DNA of 64,000 nucleotides from Bathynomus jamesi (GCA_023014485.1 JAJOZX010002579.1:161501-225500); one strand, 5' to 3'; shown: positions 1-10,278, numbered from the stretch's first letter. Notes: generated by a model from the sequence alone, not told the origin. A program made the numbers and translations.

Positions 1-340
1 TTTTGACAAATTGTTCACTTTCGATAATAGTAATACTCGTAATAACGGATTTAAGTTGCGTGGCAGACGTTTCATTACTAATATCGCTAAAAACTTCTTT
101 ACGTTTAAAGTAATTGATAAATGGAATAATCTTCCCGCGTCAGTCGTTCATTCTACCAGCGTTAATATGTTTAAGAACCGTCTTGACAGACATTTTTAAA
201 ATATTAACGTTGTTTAAAATAAAAAACAAAGTTAGCAACAGGAGCTCTGGGGGTGGTGCTCGAGGATGAGTCTGTTGACGATAAATGCCAGCTTGTGACA
301 TGCCAGCGTGTGATGCCAGCAAAAAAAATAAATAAATAAA
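1..340 (+). mobile_element. LINE (CR1-like) 3' end fragment
   Basis: The reading frame open from the left edge to 199 encodes the extreme C-terminus of a non-LTR retrotransposon reverse transcriptase. It has the familiar tail pattern of a basic GR-RF stretch, FFTFKVIDKWNNLP and a final FKNRLDRHF. The following ~130 bp looks like 3' UTR and ends in an A-rich AAATAAATAAAT tail, as expected for target-primed reverse transcription. Everything upstream lies outside the window or was lost by 5' truncation. A different family from the LINE pieces at 15.2 kb and 61.2 kb is possible, because their tails differ. Confidence 0.7.
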
Positions 341-699
341 AAAAATTAGACTAACACGAACGTAGATGTAGCTCGTAGCGTAAACTAACCCACTTTTTGT
401 TTAACTTTACCTACTTTTTTTTTACTTTGCATGTCTGTAACTCTCTTTTCTTGCATGTTTGTAGTTTGCATGGTATGACAGTGAGTTAAGACTGTGTTTG
501 CATGGTTTTTAAGCGTTCTTATTTTACTTCTTTTCATCTTTCACCCCTCTCCTATTCTCTCCGACTATTTTTCTGACTTGTCGGCAGTGGCCGGCGGATG
601 ATGATGGTGACTCTTTTTTCTCTTTTTCTGAATGAATGTTAACCCACGAGTGATAGGTGTTCCTCCTTACTTAACCCCTTATTTTCTTCTCTTAACCCC
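341..699. other. No recognisable gene
   Basis: AT-rich, pyrimidine-rich sequence between the LINE tail and the BEL/Pao remnant. No coding signature, terminal repeat or duplication was recognised. It could include a decayed BEL long terminal repeat, but no matching partner was seen beyond 6.4 kb. Confidence 0.4.
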
Positions 700-1945
700 C
701 TACTCTTTCTTTTTTCTCGGGCTAACCTTAGAGTGGATCTTAGGGTCTTTGTTAGCCTTAGCTTCTGTAGATCTGTAGATTCCATTTTTGGGTGTCAACC
801 GCAGTTGACTAACAAGATTTGAGGGTTTACCTTTACTGCAGTCTCGTAAATAAGCGAGTTCCTTTGGAACGGACCTAATCAAATACGATTCTGCTTGTTC
901 AATTTCGACATCCGCCAGGATATGACTTCTGTAAAATGCATCGGAACATGGAGTTCTTTTCCTACATAACTTGGCTATAAAACGAAAAACTAAGGCAGTT
1001 GCCCGGAGTACCCTATCTATGCTACTGAACCCATTAAAATCAATCACGTTCATTACAATCGGTACTTTGATTGATGAGAGTGTTATCCTATTATTTACAG
1101 CCATACACACGGCGCAGTGATTACATTCACTCTGGATGATCTCATCTTCCACTGGCCACCTAACCCTGTATGGTAGCTATGAGGGGACATGTAGCCGTCT
1201 ATCAGACAAAAAACTGAATGGAAGAGATACTGTACCTTGCGATATTAGATCGCTCGGATTATTAGCACTTGCAATATAGTGCCACTGAGCGTTCGGAATC
1301 ATCCGTTGTATTTCATCGACGTGGTTTCTGTTAAAAGGCTTTAGGTTTTTATCAGAAAGTAGCCAATGTAAAATGACCGCACTATCTTACCAACAGTGAA
1401 TAGACGTGAAGCCTAATTCTGTGGAATAATCTTCCATGACATACTTTAAAAACCGGGCAGACAAGGTTGCACTCATCACTTCCAGTTGTGGAGTGATTAA
1501 ACCCTTTAAAGGGTCAACTTTGGCCTTCGTCATCACCAGATTAGCTTTCTAATTGGCAACAATATACCCTGCAGTTCCATGTGCTCTGTAACTTTCATCG
1601 AAAAGGTATGCAACTCAATTTCGGATACCTGTATAACTCGTCTTGGAATAACGAGCGTATTTACCTGTTTCAGATTTTTAGTAATCCGATGCTAGCTTTG
1701 TTGTAAAGACGTAGGGAGGGATTCAACTTATCCTGCTTTAGAACGCCAAAGTTCCCGTAACAGGATGCGAGTACGAATCGTCAGCGGAAGTATCCTAATG
1801 GATCGCACAAATTGGCTGATTTACTCAGAATTGGTCGCTTCGTAAAGTCCTCTATTAAGAATTCCTTAAACGAATAGGAGAAGGTGTCTTGCGACATATT
1901 CTGATGCTTTAGTGTTCCCATCGCCATTAACATTAATGACATCTC
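700..1945 (-). pseudogene. BEL/Pao RT C-terminus and RNase H region
   Basis: The longest open stretch (700-1152) matches the region after RNase H: FSSIDRVLRATALVFRFI, then a basic segment and EQAESYLIRSVPKEL, a pattern specific to BEL/Pao polyproteins. Upstream on the minus strand, the frame-shifted stretch 1200-1900 gives LITPQLEVMSATLSAR, DSAVILHWLLSDKN and NNPSDLIS, the RNase H signature with its DS and D residues. Around 1850 the linker ending in TIRTRILLRELW is seen. The similarity runs out near 717, where integrase should begin. Several stops and at least three frame changes. Confidence 0.75.
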
Positions 1946-2632
1946 TTAATGCACTAGAGTTAGTAGACCAATCTCGTAGCTGAGAATGATCTTAGTTTGC
2001 TCGTAGAAACGAATTAGTTCGCCCTCGTGATCAGACATGCTTTGAAAGTTGTCAACGTATATATTCCTCTGAATCAAAGAGGCTATAGGTGAGTCATTTC
2101 CCTTCAGATAGCGCGCAATAGTTGCATTCAACAAAAATTTGGCTACGAGTTAGCCCCAAAAACACCACCTTAAAGTGGTAGACATCGACCTATGAATCTG
2201 GGTCCAGAAGATCCTCAAGCCAAAGAAAACGAGTGACATCTTTATCATCCTCATAAAGAGATAATCGAGAACGCTTTCGCTACGTCTCCTTTACAAAATA
2301 TGGCATAAGTCGTCGCCTATCGACGGGCCAGAATATAAACACTCGTTCAGACTAGGATTTTCAGCCGAACAGTCGAAAACTACTCGAAGAGGCATTGTGA
2401 TTCAATCCTTTTTAGCCTCATAGTGGATTAAATAATGTATCCTTTCCGAGAAAGGAGAGTCACCCTTCACTATAAATCTTTTTCGCAACTACTCTTTTAT
2501 TATATCATAATGAAATAATTGCTCAGGATTGGCCTGAAGATTTCAATGTCGAATCAAGTTTACCTCGAACCACTCCATAATTACTAAGAAGGTTTGGATG
2601 AGCAGGTTTCCATGGGTACCGTGCCACATAGT
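1946..2632 (-). pseudogene. BEL/Pao reverse transcriptase, 3' part
   Basis: The open stretch 1946-2134 reads LNATIARYLKGNDSP then NIYVDNFQSM. YVDN is the BEL version of the YxDD catalytic box, followed by the helical EGELIRFYEQTK segment. Upstream on the minus strand come FLWLEDLLDPD, PSLNECLYSGPSIGDD and RVVFDCSA, the fingers and palm entry. The frame is broken several times. The sequence stops abruptly at 2632, the hAT insertion point, and resumes beyond 4256. Confidence 0.75.
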
Positions 2633-3081
2633 CAGTGATGGGCAGTATCTAGATACATGTATCGCCGATACGTATCGATCGATACTTTTGTATCGGTATC
2701 GGTATCGCTTTAGCTACTTGACAAAAGTATCGATTTATCGGTATCGCTAAGGTCAATTTTCTTAAATGTATCGAAAAAAATCGATACTTCGATACATCGA
2801 TACATTAATAAGAATTTTTAAATATTTAAATAGATGTTATAATATGACACTACTGAGTTATATTTATGAATATACATAAATAATAATATTATTAAATATT
2901 TATTTAATGACAGTACTATTCTACTGGTCACGTCACACAGTACGGCGCAACGTTTAAACACGTTGGTACTTGTGTTATTGAGATTAATTAACCATAATAT
3001 AGAAACGCTCATAATATAGAAACGCTCATATAATATAGAAACGCTCATTGGTGTTGCAACACTATTGGCCACGCCCACTCG

Positions 3082-3474
3082 GTGTTGAGTTTAAACAGGT
3101 TCATACTTGTAACGCAGCGATTCCTCAGCGAGCAGACCCCCCAGCAACAACTAAGTGATGCTGCATCTGACGGAAGTGCAGATGATTTCTTCTGTTATGA
3201 GTCTGCTTCCACTAATGTCTCTACAACCCAAGATTCCACTGAGATGGAAGTTTTACAGTATCTGGGTGACGGAAGTCATTCTCTCCAATCTCTGAGGCAG
3301 TAACCAGGAATTCTACGGGTCTTCCTGAAGTATAACACACCACTACCATCCTCTGCTCCTGTAGAACGGTTGTTTAGTTTGGCTGGTCACATTCACGCTC
3401 CAAAAAGGAATAGACTGTCTGACCAGATGTTTAGCCAGCTGGTATTTTTGAAGGGTAATAGTAATTACTTTTAA
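3082..3474 (+). pseudogene. hAT transposase C-terminal (dimerisation) remnant
   Basis: One frame runs 3082-3474 with a single in-frame stop at 3301-3303. The downstream part reads YNTPLPSSAPVERLFSLAG, then PKRNRLSDQMFSQLVFLKGN, the hAT C-terminal dimerisation signature. The upstream acidic, serine-rich stretch fits the linker before that domain. The N-terminal BED finger and the catalytic core are missing, so no transposase can be made. The orientation agrees with the enclosing hAT element. Confidence 0.85.
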
Positions 3475-3655
3475 TTGTTAGTGTAATATTTTCAATCATT
3501 CATGTATCCTACAAAATTAAAACATACTTTCATTAAATAAAGCAATTGTTTTTATTTACATCTATAAAACCCATTAAAATGTCGTTGATTTTACTTACAG
3601 TGCGTACAAATTACTAGTATAAACAATAATATCTAATACCTACATATTAAATGAA

Positions 3656-4078
3656 TCTATACTATAATAAGAGAGCTGTCCGTCTGTCCGTCTGTCTGTC
3701 CGTCTGTCCGTCACACTTTCAGAAATTGTGAGAAAAAATTGTGAGAAAAAAATTCAGAAATTGTACAAAAAATTCAGAAATTGTATTACGGGCGGCAATG
3801 TGAAGCTCAAGATTTTCATGACTGTGTTCTTTTCTGTAGTTTAGCAATGGAGGAAGGGTGGGGGTGGGGGTAATGAGGGATGGGTGGGGTAATGGGGACG
3901 GGTGGGGGTAATGGGGGAGGGGGTTAGCCCCCAAGTTGTATGAATGGGGGTGAGGAGGTTTTGGGAGATACCAGATTCAGAAATGTTGACAATGTGAAGC
4001 TCAAAATTTTCACGGCTGGGTTCTTTTTTTGTAGTTTACCCTGTCTAACCGTCAGCGAAGCGGCGGGAACTGTACTAG
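3656..4078 (+). mobile_element. Helitron-like non-autonomous insert
   Basis: The sequence starts TCTATACTATAATAAG after an A and ends CTAG before a T, matching Helitron rules (5' TC, 3' CTRR, insertion between A and T, no duplication). Just before the end, CCGTC and GGCGG can pair around AGCGAAGC to make the expected 3' hairpin. Inside are a (GTCTGTCC)-type array at 3676-3712 and imperfect repeats of a CAGAAATTGT and GTGAAGCTCAA region. No Rep/helicase gene. Confidence is limited because Helitron ends are short. Confidence 0.5.
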
Positions 4079-4248
4079 TAATTATAAAAATGTACCGGCG
4101 ATACATGTATCGGCGATGCATGTATCGGTATCGGTATCGCTTAAGACATCTAGAAAGTATCGGCGTATCGGTATCGCCTAAGACGTTCTTCATGTATCGA
4201 TGTATCGGTATCGCTTTAGCGATTTTCATGTAGCGATGCCCATTACTG

Positions 4249-4690
4249 CACATAGTGGCCATTTCGGTATTCACTACTTTTTTCGAAAGCCTTCAGAGTT
4301 TCGTCCTGAGTATGATCAGGTTGTAGGCTAGTTAGTACTTATTAAATCTAAAGACCAAAGCCTTTGGAAAGACGAATTTAAATCATCCTGAATATTCACG
4401 GCTATATGCAGATCCGTCATTACATCAGTAACGGTAACTCATACATGTCCGCGTGGTACATTTAATGGACCAGCAATCATGTGTCCGACGACAAACTTCA
4501 ACAAATGAACTTTGTTATCTACCGAGTGGCCGAAAACAAGCATAGTAATAACCTGATCCTCTTAAGAGGGAGATATTACTAATATGATCCGACTGAACGA
4601 GATCAGTCAATACAGGGCTATTTTAATTGATTCACCTAATTTCAAATGAGAATACTTTTTAATGTTACAAATACAGAGTGATTTGTGATA
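4249..4690 (-). pseudogene. BEL/Pao protease-RT linker, 5' part
   Basis: Continuation of the BEL/Pao reading on the minus strand. Near 4257-4320 the residues preceding the hAT insertion (DETLKAFEKSSEYR) correspond to the conserved segment ahead of the PW-K motif found on the other side of the hAT. Further upstream come LWSLDLI and GHMIAGPLNVPRGHV, typical of the protease to RT linker. Stops are frequent. No aspartyl protease DSG triad was securely seen. Confidence 0.6.
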
Positions 4691-4731
4691 CATCAACCAA
4701 AAGAAAAACTGTCTAAATTTTGTCTCTCACC

Positions 4732-5100
4732 TCATAAATGCTCTATGTGACTTCCCCTAGTTACACGAGCAACGTCGACACGATAGTCGAATTCCTCCCA
4801 TACTCGCTCCAGCATGTCCGTTGTCACTGACTCTACGGCAGTAACAACGCGAGTTCGGAGCTCATCCAAAGATGTGGGCAACGGTGGCACGTACACAGTA
4901 TCCTTAACGTACCCCCAAAGGAAGAAGTCGCACGGTGTAAGATCCGGCGACCTAGGGGGCCAGCTGTGGAGCACCAAGTCATGGGGCCCACTGCGACCAA
5001 TCCAACGGCGAGTGAGCACTTCGTTTGACTGTTTGTTGCTAGGCTAGGCCACGGCGTGACTTTGGAGCCCTCTCGCGGTGATCTTGTAAAACTAAAAGAT
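4732..5100 (-). pseudogene. Mariner (DD41D-type) transposase C-terminal fragment
   Basis: The open stretch 4732-5019 carries RRWIGRSGP, then WPPRSPDLTPCDFFLWGYVK and a C-terminal VTRGSHIEHL. The D in PCDFF is the third catalytic acid. A frame change upstream leads to a degenerate copy of the QQDGAPPH motif near 5080 (LQDHRERAP). The same family occurs at 34275-35061. It lies in the BEL/Pao protease region, so it probably inserted there, but no terminal inverted repeats were recognised. Confidence 0.7.
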
Positions 5101-5249
5101 TTTCTCTTTCATGTGGTGTATGCCCAGTTGATGCACGGTTGATAGGTACGGAAGTATTCTCAGTTGAAATCGGATGAATCACTTTAAATAGCCCTGTATA
5201 ATGTTCCGGTTTTTGCATGAATGCTTGGTTGAATAATGCCTTTTGGCAC

Positions 5250-6430
5250 AGTGACATTAAACAACCTTTTCATAGGATTGCTGTTACCCCCTTTCTTCCA
5301 TAACCGTCGAATGACAATTTAAGAGAGCCGCAGGGTAACAAGTTAAGTAAGACACAGTTGCTTTAAACATAAGCGTGCGCTGAGCATATTAATCTAATAG
5401 AGCTCGTATGCTCTTTACAGTGTTATTGATTTTAATGTTCAGCATGAATGGTTCACTTCAATGGTGATAGTCGTGGACATGGTAGACGAAGTAGCTGTTG
5501 CAGTCGTAGTATATCGACTGGATTTGAAACCTCATCACCACTTTTAAAGCATAAGATAGTATGGTGCTTGAAACCATAACTTGTACGACAATAATTATAA
5601 TTACTGGCACAAGAGAAAGATAAATGATCGTTGAACAGGTAGCTATTACGCAGTTGCATCAGCACGACTCTTTCCATCCTTATAAGTATCAAAGTCAACA
5701 GAGATATGCTTCTTAAAGCGAAATCTACAGCATTGGAATTTTGGAAAAGCTTCAGTAGATCCTTTGATAGGTTTCCCTTAACAGGTTTTTGAGAGCGTTT
5801 TCTTACATCAGCTGTAACATTAAAGTTAACTGCCGTTGACGGGTTATGTTCATCAGACGAGGACTCCTTGGAAGACTTTGATGGATCCTAGCCTTTAAGG
5901 TTAGGAATTCTTTCCTTTGGTTCCACTGCTCGGGGATGCTCGATTTCAGCGTTCTTCGCTTAAACAAATGTATCGAGCTCCCAGTTTAGCGGCTCGATTG
6001 AGATTATTTCCTATTTTGCTAGGAAGCTTACGTATAAGCAGAGCAGCCAATACAAATCCAGCATCATTCACCTTCACACCAAGGGATTTCAGTGTTCGAA
6101 GGCGACATTCATACATTGAAGGAAACTGCTCCAACTTGGTGGATTTAACCGACGGATTCTCCAAATCAAAGAGGGCATACAAATGTGCTTGAATAATATG
6201 TTGAAGTTTTCCAAAGGTCTCCTTTAATAGCTTTAAGGCCTCATCATAATCATTGTTGGTTAGAGAGAAACCTTCTCAAAGTTTCTCCCTTTAATTGGCC
6301 TCTCAGATATATGAATTTCTGAGAACCAGAGAGATCGGTGAGCTTATGAACCGCGGCTTCAAAGGAATAAAAGATGAAACCATTGAATTGGATCTCCATT
6401 GAAAGTTGGCAGAACAATTATTCCAGTTTC
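5250..6430 (-). pseudogene. BEL/Pao Gag remnant
   Basis: On the minus strand from about 6420: LPTFNGDPIQWFH, then FIYLRGQLKGET, DYDEALKLLKETFG and IIQAHLYALFDLENPS, then ECRLRTLKSLGVKVNDAGF with LLIRKLPSKIG. This is the order of the BEL Gag (DUF1759-like) core. Further downstream (5698-5453) comes a cysteine/histidine knuckle with KHHTILCF. The 5946-6182 part is open for 78 codons, while flanking parts have stops. The segment 5039-5257 is open but not recognised. Confidence 0.75.
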
Positions 6431-6440
6431 GGACAATGAA

Positions 6441-6734
6441 CATTTAATCCTTTACCGCCCAAATATTTTGTATGGTTAAGTTATGAATGCGTGTATTCGA
6501 AAGGTTGTAAATTTGTCCTTTTGGGTAGTAAAGGGTTAAAGGCAAAAAAAAGGGGGGTAAGAATTGTTATATTTCTACAGTAAGCCCTTGTCACGCAACT
6601 GACTACTAAAAATTACAAAGTTTGGGCAACAAAACATTCTGACATTTGTTTCTCTTCTGTCTAAGAAAGTGAAAGCTAGCAACGTTTCAACAAAACTTGA
6701 ACAATATCCCCAGATAGAAAGTTCTTCATGTAAT
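6441..6734. other. No recognisable gene
   Basis: AT-rich stretch between BEL Gag and a hAT remnant. It may contain a decayed hAT core or a BEL leader, but nothing could be assigned. Confidence 0.35.
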
Positions 6735-6929
6735 GTCTTAGATTACTGGAGGGAAAGTCAAAGTGAATAGCCAAAGTTAGCTATGCTCGCTGGGAAATAC
6801 ATTCATATTCCTGTTTCTGCAGCAGATGCGGAAAGGCTTTTTCCGCTCACTGGAGCTTTGGGAAGAGCTAAAAGGGCTTCACTAATTCCACACATAATGG
6901 AGAATGTGATCTTCTTTAAAGAACAATGA
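6735..6929 (+). pseudogene. hAT transposase C-terminal remnant
   Basis: One frame gives LDYWRESQSE, a stop at 6768-6770, then PKLAMLAGKYIHIPVSAADAERLF, AKRASLIPHIMENVIFFKE and a natural stop at 6927-6929. This is the hAT dimerisation domain (YW, then IP-S-A--ER-F and a final FLK-like helix). It is distinct from the copy at 3.3 kb. No termini were found around it. Confidence 0.8.
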
Positions 6930-7488
6930 TGTTATAACTAATGATTGTTATTTAGTGTTGTTATACCTATGAACAATAGTAAAATGCTATTAATTAATAA
7001 ATTTGTTTGTTTTCAAAGAATCTAAGTCTGTTTAATCTCATGGTACCTTTTTAAGACTTAAGATTGAACATTTGACATGTCAGTTTAAGTTGGGTGTATC
7101 AAATAGGACTAGTATAAAATTAATTTTGATGAAAAATGTATTTATGTCGTAAATGTAGTAAATTTAGGTAACAAAAAAATGTATAATATCTAAGATGAAT
7201 AAAAATTAAAAATTTTAATTTTTATTTCAGCCAATTAAGTTTTTCTGTTCAGTTGTCACCGGAAAATTAATCCGGTTTCTTGAAACCTTGTACTTGTAGT
7301 TTAATTAAATGCAATACAAACAGTAGTACAGGAAATAGTGGACAATTTGATTAGGTAGAGATAATAGATACTGTAAATTAGATGTACCCAATTTATAACA
7401 GACATATGAAACAACATTAAAAATAGTAATACAGAGCATATTCTACATAGTTTAATGCAAGAGAAAATTTGATAATATACGAGTACAT

Positions 7489-7502
<14 letters not shown>
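6930..7502. other. No recognisable gene
   Basis: AT-rich sequence with poly-A and poly-T runs, ending in short (CA)n and (TA)n arrays (7488-7534). Probably hAT 3' UTR and unconstrained sequence. Confidence 0.4.
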
Positions 7503-7535
<33 letters not shown>

Positions 7536-7539
7536 TATA

Positions 7540-7728
7540 CAGGGGCTATCAGAGGGGGGCGCTAGGAGGGCCATTTGGCGTGGGCCTCAAGCTTAAGGGG
7601 GGAGCCTCAAATTTAGAAACTTTCAGGTTTGAATATAATGTTTTGCAGTGAAAGTAATAATTGGGTTTAGCTATGGGCCTTAAAAGCTGGAAGTGGCCCG
7701 GGCCTCTCTGGACCTCTGAAAGGGCCTG
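7540..7728. mobile_element. Short hAT-like MITE between (TA)n arrays
   Basis: A 189-bp GC-richer island has imperfect inverted ends, CAGGGGCTATCAGAGG and CAGGCCCTTTCAGAGG, and sits between two TA arrays (7503-7534 and 7729-7747). The CAGGGG end resembles other hAT ends in the window. The TA-rich flanks prevent reading a duplication. Confidence 0.45.
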
Positions 7729-7740
7729 CATATATATATA

Positions 7741-7918
7741 TATATATGCCTTAGATTCACATCAAACATGTGAACTTGTTTATTCTGAAATAATCGGGAG
7801 GAAAAATGAAATATCAACGAGTACTTTCGAGTTTATTTCAACTCTTCTTCAGGAAGAGCTGGAAGATTTCGAAAGTATTCGAAGTGATATTTTACTTTTT
7901 CCTGCAGGTTATATACTA
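7741..7918 (-). mobile_element. Penelope-like element terminal fragment
   Basis: This piece carries a hammerhead core (7825-7852, minus) of the kind found in PLE terminal repeats, and no coding sequence. It is bounded by a (TA)n array on the left and a mariner derivative on the right. The assignment rests on the ribozyme core and on similarity of arrangement to the other PLE ends here. Confidence 0.5.
7825..7852 (-). ncRNA. Hammerhead ribozyme core in PLE end
   Basis: On the minus strand, CTGAAGA is followed by stem II (GAGTT pairing with AACTC) and then GAAA, the conserved CUGANGA...GAAA core. Hammerheads are known in PLE terminal repeats, where they are thought to process the transcript. 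Flanking stems I and III were not modelled. Confidence 0.6.
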
Positions 7919-7919
7919 T

Positions 7920-8240
7920 ATAGGGTGTCCCGTAAGTCTGGAACCATAGGGCAAAATGATAAAAACGGCAATAAAAACGCCGAAGAGACTTTTGTGGACT
8001 GTTTGTGAAATGAGCGAGGATGGTAGCGGCTGTGTCATCGTCGGTGGATGCCCTCGGAGGTCCACTGCGTGGTTTATCTCCTATGGATCCCGTTTCCCTG
8101 AACTTTGCTACAAGTTTGCCGACACAGCTCTGTGTTATCGGCGCGCGATCCGGATGCAATCTGTTAAATTCCTCAGCGACCTCCCTCTGACTCCGATCTC
8201 CTACGAGCAGAATTACATGGATGCGTTCTTTCTTACTTAT
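7920..8240 (-). mobile_element. Mariner-derived MITE keeping part of the HTH domain
   Basis: Starts with the GGGTGTCCCGTAAGTCTGGA terminus shared with 12742-13149. On the minus strand it encodes the same transposase N-terminal fragment (ITQSCVGKLVAKFRETGS, then GDKPRSGPP). The frame then runs straight into the terminal repeat with the same internal deletion junction. The other terminus is missing: similarity ends near 8240 and a PLE end follows. Probably truncated by, or inserted in, that PLE. Confidence 0.75.
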
Positions 8241-8392
8241 TTCTATTTGTTTTTAAACTTTTTAGCACTGATGATGGAACTGAACTTTTCCGAAACGTCT
8301 GTAAATAAACACGTACCATCTTTCGTCCTCCTTTTCCTCGCTAAGCTACGCTTCCCTAAGAACAAACCATTCAACCAAGACCAAGTTATATA

Positions 8393-8395
<3 letters not shown>
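8241..8395 (+). mobile_element. Penelope-like element 3' terminal repeat
   Basis: Contains a canonical hammerhead core at 8268-8295 followed by ACGTCTG and a tail with CTTCCCTAAGAA, ending in a (TA)n array. The layout matches the terminal repeat of the PLE at 22.1 kb (CTGATGA...GAAACGTCTG). No coding region remains. Confidence 0.6.
8268..8295 (+). ncRNA. Hammerhead ribozyme core in PLE end
   Basis: CTGATGA at 8268-8274, stem II GGAA/TTCC, then GAAA at 8292-8295, followed by ACGTC. A canonical core on the same strand as the PLE fragment. Confidence 0.65.
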
Positions 8396-8440
<45 letters not shown>

Positions 8441-8444
<4 letters not shown>

Positions 8445-8775
8445 GGCGGTCCAAAAAAAAAATTAAAATGAAAAATATACTTCTCATGACATTTTCTCAT
8501 ATTTTGCAACCACTATCGATATTCAAAATAAAAAACTGGATTGATTTGTGTATATTTAGAGGTGGCGCAACTCAAAGCCTTAGTACCGTTATACAGTTTG
8601 GGGTGGCAAATTTCTTGAAACTTGCGCCACCCTTAAATATCAATAGATTTAGCTCAAAACCCGGCCTGAGTTCTTTCTCTATATAAGAAATGAGAAAATG
8701 CACAAGGGATTCTTATTTATGCATTTTAGTTTTTTACCATATACAGGTATGTGGCGCTCACTCAAATATATATAT
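8441..8775 (+). mobile_element. MITE of the TTAGGG-terminus class, copy 1
   Basis: Begins TTAGGGCGGTCCAAAA directly after a (TA)n array and ends near GTATGTGGCGCTCACTC. Inside are paired GGTGGCGCAACT and TTGCGCCACCC motifs. A second copy lies in reverse at 10326-11263, which fixes the extent. Its first bases resemble the ends of the large transposons at 15.6 kb and 42.4 kb, so it may be mobilised by that enzyme (inference). No real coding potential. Confidence 0.6.
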
Positions 8776-8784
8776 ACACGATAC

Positions 8785-9025
8785 GACTCAGAATGGTCAC
8801 CTAAGAAACTTTTATGTTACACAGACTGCGCATGGAACAAGGAACTCTTCTGGGAAAATTAAATCATGATCCGGTCATGACCCGCTGCTCACGCTGGGCT
8901 TCCATCACGAGAAAGAAAAACTTTAATATTTGTCATTTACCATTATTTATTCAGGCTATACTGGATTTAGTTTTCCCAGAAGAGTTCCTTGTTCCAAATG
9001 TTCCATGCATGGTCTGTGTGTAACA
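8785..9025. mobile_element. Foldback MITE (family shared with 36.7 kb)
   Basis: The two halves are inverted copies: TATGTTACACAGACTG, GGAACAAGGAACTCTTC and TGGGAAAATTAAATC on the left recur as their complements on the right. A second copy lies at 36700-37185. Coding-looking frames inside are by-products of the repeat. Confidence 0.65.
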
Positions 9026-9038
9026 TATATACGAGTAT

Positions 9039-10107
9039 TAGGGATGTACCGAATACTAAAATTTACCGAATACCGAATATTTGGTGCAAAACTATTCGGC
9101 CGAATACCGAATATTAGTTTTATTTGGGTTATTAGCCGTCACTATAAAAAACTGGACTTTATCAGTTTGACAGCACATAGAATTAATAGTAAATGTAAGC
9201 AAAAGCAGCATCTTTAGCCACTAAAAATCTGCCAGTTTCCCATACTCATGAAAAATTTGCAACTGCATTGACTTCTATATTGCAAAATTGGTCAATAAAG
9301 AGCAATCGTGTTCATGCAGTTGTGCACGACAATGGCTGTAATATTACTAAAGCTGTGTGAGATATGTACATTTTAATTATTCATCTCCAGCCTTTGACAG
9401 ACTTAAGGAATTCCAGAAGCAACATAATTTACTCGAAAACAAACTTATAAGAGACGTTATCACCCACTTGAACTCTACATTTTATATGCTACAACGACTT
9501 CTTCAACGAAAAACTGCGGTTGTTGCATACGCCTCGGACTGACATACTGTAGCAACCTTCAATAATCATCAGTGGACTCTAATTCAGTGGACTTTTTCTG
9601 ATTCTTCTTGTCTTCACATGGTGTCTCCCGATGTAACAGGTCTCGTGGTATTTTTGCCTAACATAAGTAATGATGCAGGTGTTCATACTATGAAAACGAT
9701 TTAATAGAAAATTTACAGAACCGTTTCAGGCAGTGGAAGGCAGACATTACTCGCATGATTTCTCACGTTTTAGATTCTCGTTTCAAATTTGCTTGCATAA
9801 CAGTGCCTGAGTTTGTAAAAAATGAGATAATCATTATGTCTGCATCACCTAACGCTAGTCTTGCACGTAATATAACCTATGGTGATGAAGCAACTGATTT
9901 TGTTTTACGAGAAGATGAAGAACCTCTGAAAAAGAAGCCGAAGGTTAGTTTATGGAGTTATTTCGATGAGGTTGTGCCTCCACCTATCAAAAATAGTCAG
10001 AAAAGTAATCAAAAAGAATTAGACATCTCTTCAAAGGAGGCACGAGTCAGTCGCGACACGAACCCTGTTGATTGGGGTCGCCACAATGGTGAAAGATTCC
10101 CGAAACT
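9039..10107 (+). mobile_element. hAT element, 5' end and decayed transposase
   Basis: Starts TAGGGATGTACCGAATAC with alternating CCGAATA repeats, a typical hAT subterminal pattern. It then encodes transposase pieces in three frames. The 3' end is lost: a SINE copy in reverse orientation (10108-10215) and (TA)n arrays follow. No duplication can be read. Confidence 0.75.
9206..10107 (+). pseudogene. hAT transposase, catalytic and mid regions
   Basis: Pieces in order: LPVSHTHEKFATALTSIL and VHAVVHDNGCNITKAV (the D in HDNG is the expected first catalytic acid), broken by a stop at 9358; LKEFQKQHNLLENKLIRDV with LNSTFYMLQRLLQ (9357-9542); then the MISHVLDSRFKF part and an acidic linker ending KVSLWSYFDEVV (9755-10060). 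The final dimerisation domain begins (NPVDWGRHNGERFPKLL) but is cut by the SINE. At least two frameshifts. Confidence 0.8.
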
Positions 10108-10209
10108 ACTGAACAGCTGGGTTTTGCTGCGCGCCGCCTGACGTCATCGGGTCTCGATCCCAGGGCCGATGGATTCGTAGTCAGTGATGCTAACCACTAC
10201 ACCACCGAG

Positions 10210-10215
<6 letters not shown>
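10108..10215 (-). mobile_element. tRNA-derived SINE, first head (truncated)
   Basis: On the minus strand the sequence begins GCGCCTCGGTGGTGTAGTGG, contains an A box (TGGTGTAGTGGTTAGC) and a B box (GGGATCGAGACC), and continues into the GCAAAACCCAGCTGTTC region of the SINE body seen at 13.25 kb. It stops there, inside a hAT coding remnant. The 5' end abuts a (TA)n array. Confidence 0.8.
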
Positions 10216-10254
<39 letters not shown>

Positions 10255-10259
<5 letters not shown>

Positions 10260-10278
10260 CTCGGTGGTGTAGTGGTTA

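Larger units (their letters stand above)
2633..4248 (+). mobile_element. hAT transposon with 8-bp TSD CACATAGT
   Basis: The termini are CAGTGATGGGCAG on the left and its imperfect inverted copy ending GCCCATTACTG on the right. Both are followed inward by dense TATCGATAC-type subterminal repeats, as hAT transposases bind. The element is flanked exactly by CACATAGT at 2625-2632 and 4249-4256, the 8-bp duplication expected of hAT. The BEL/Pao reading sense on the two sides becomes contiguous if the element and one duplication copy are discounted. It is 1616 bp, so most of the transposase gene is deleted. Confidence 0.9.
700..6440 (-). mobile_element. Decayed BEL/Pao LTR retrotransposon, interrupted
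   Basis: Read on the minus strand, Gag (6430-5250), protease/RT (4690-700) and RNase H pieces follow in BEL/Pao order. Gag carries the LKSLGV motif region and a histidine-rich C-x2-C...KHHTILCF-like knuckle. The polymerase carries the RVVFDCSAENPSLNECLY and FLWLEDLLDPD segments typical of the family. No integrase and no LTR pair were found. A hAT (2633-4248) interrupts the RT and a mariner fragment (about 4732-5100) lies in the protease region. Many stops and frameshifts show it is long dead. Confidence 0.8.

Noticed and set aside
3924..4274. Frames on both strands rich in R, Y and M
   Set aside because: They come from TATCGG-type subterminal repeats of a hAT.
5039..5257. 72-codon frame between BEL Gag and the mariner fragment
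   Set aside because: No family recognised over most of its length; only its last part looks like a degenerate mariner QQDGAPPH region.
8468..8686. 72-codon frame within the TTAGGG-type MITE
   Set aside because: The second MITE copy does not keep it and it has no recognisable motif.
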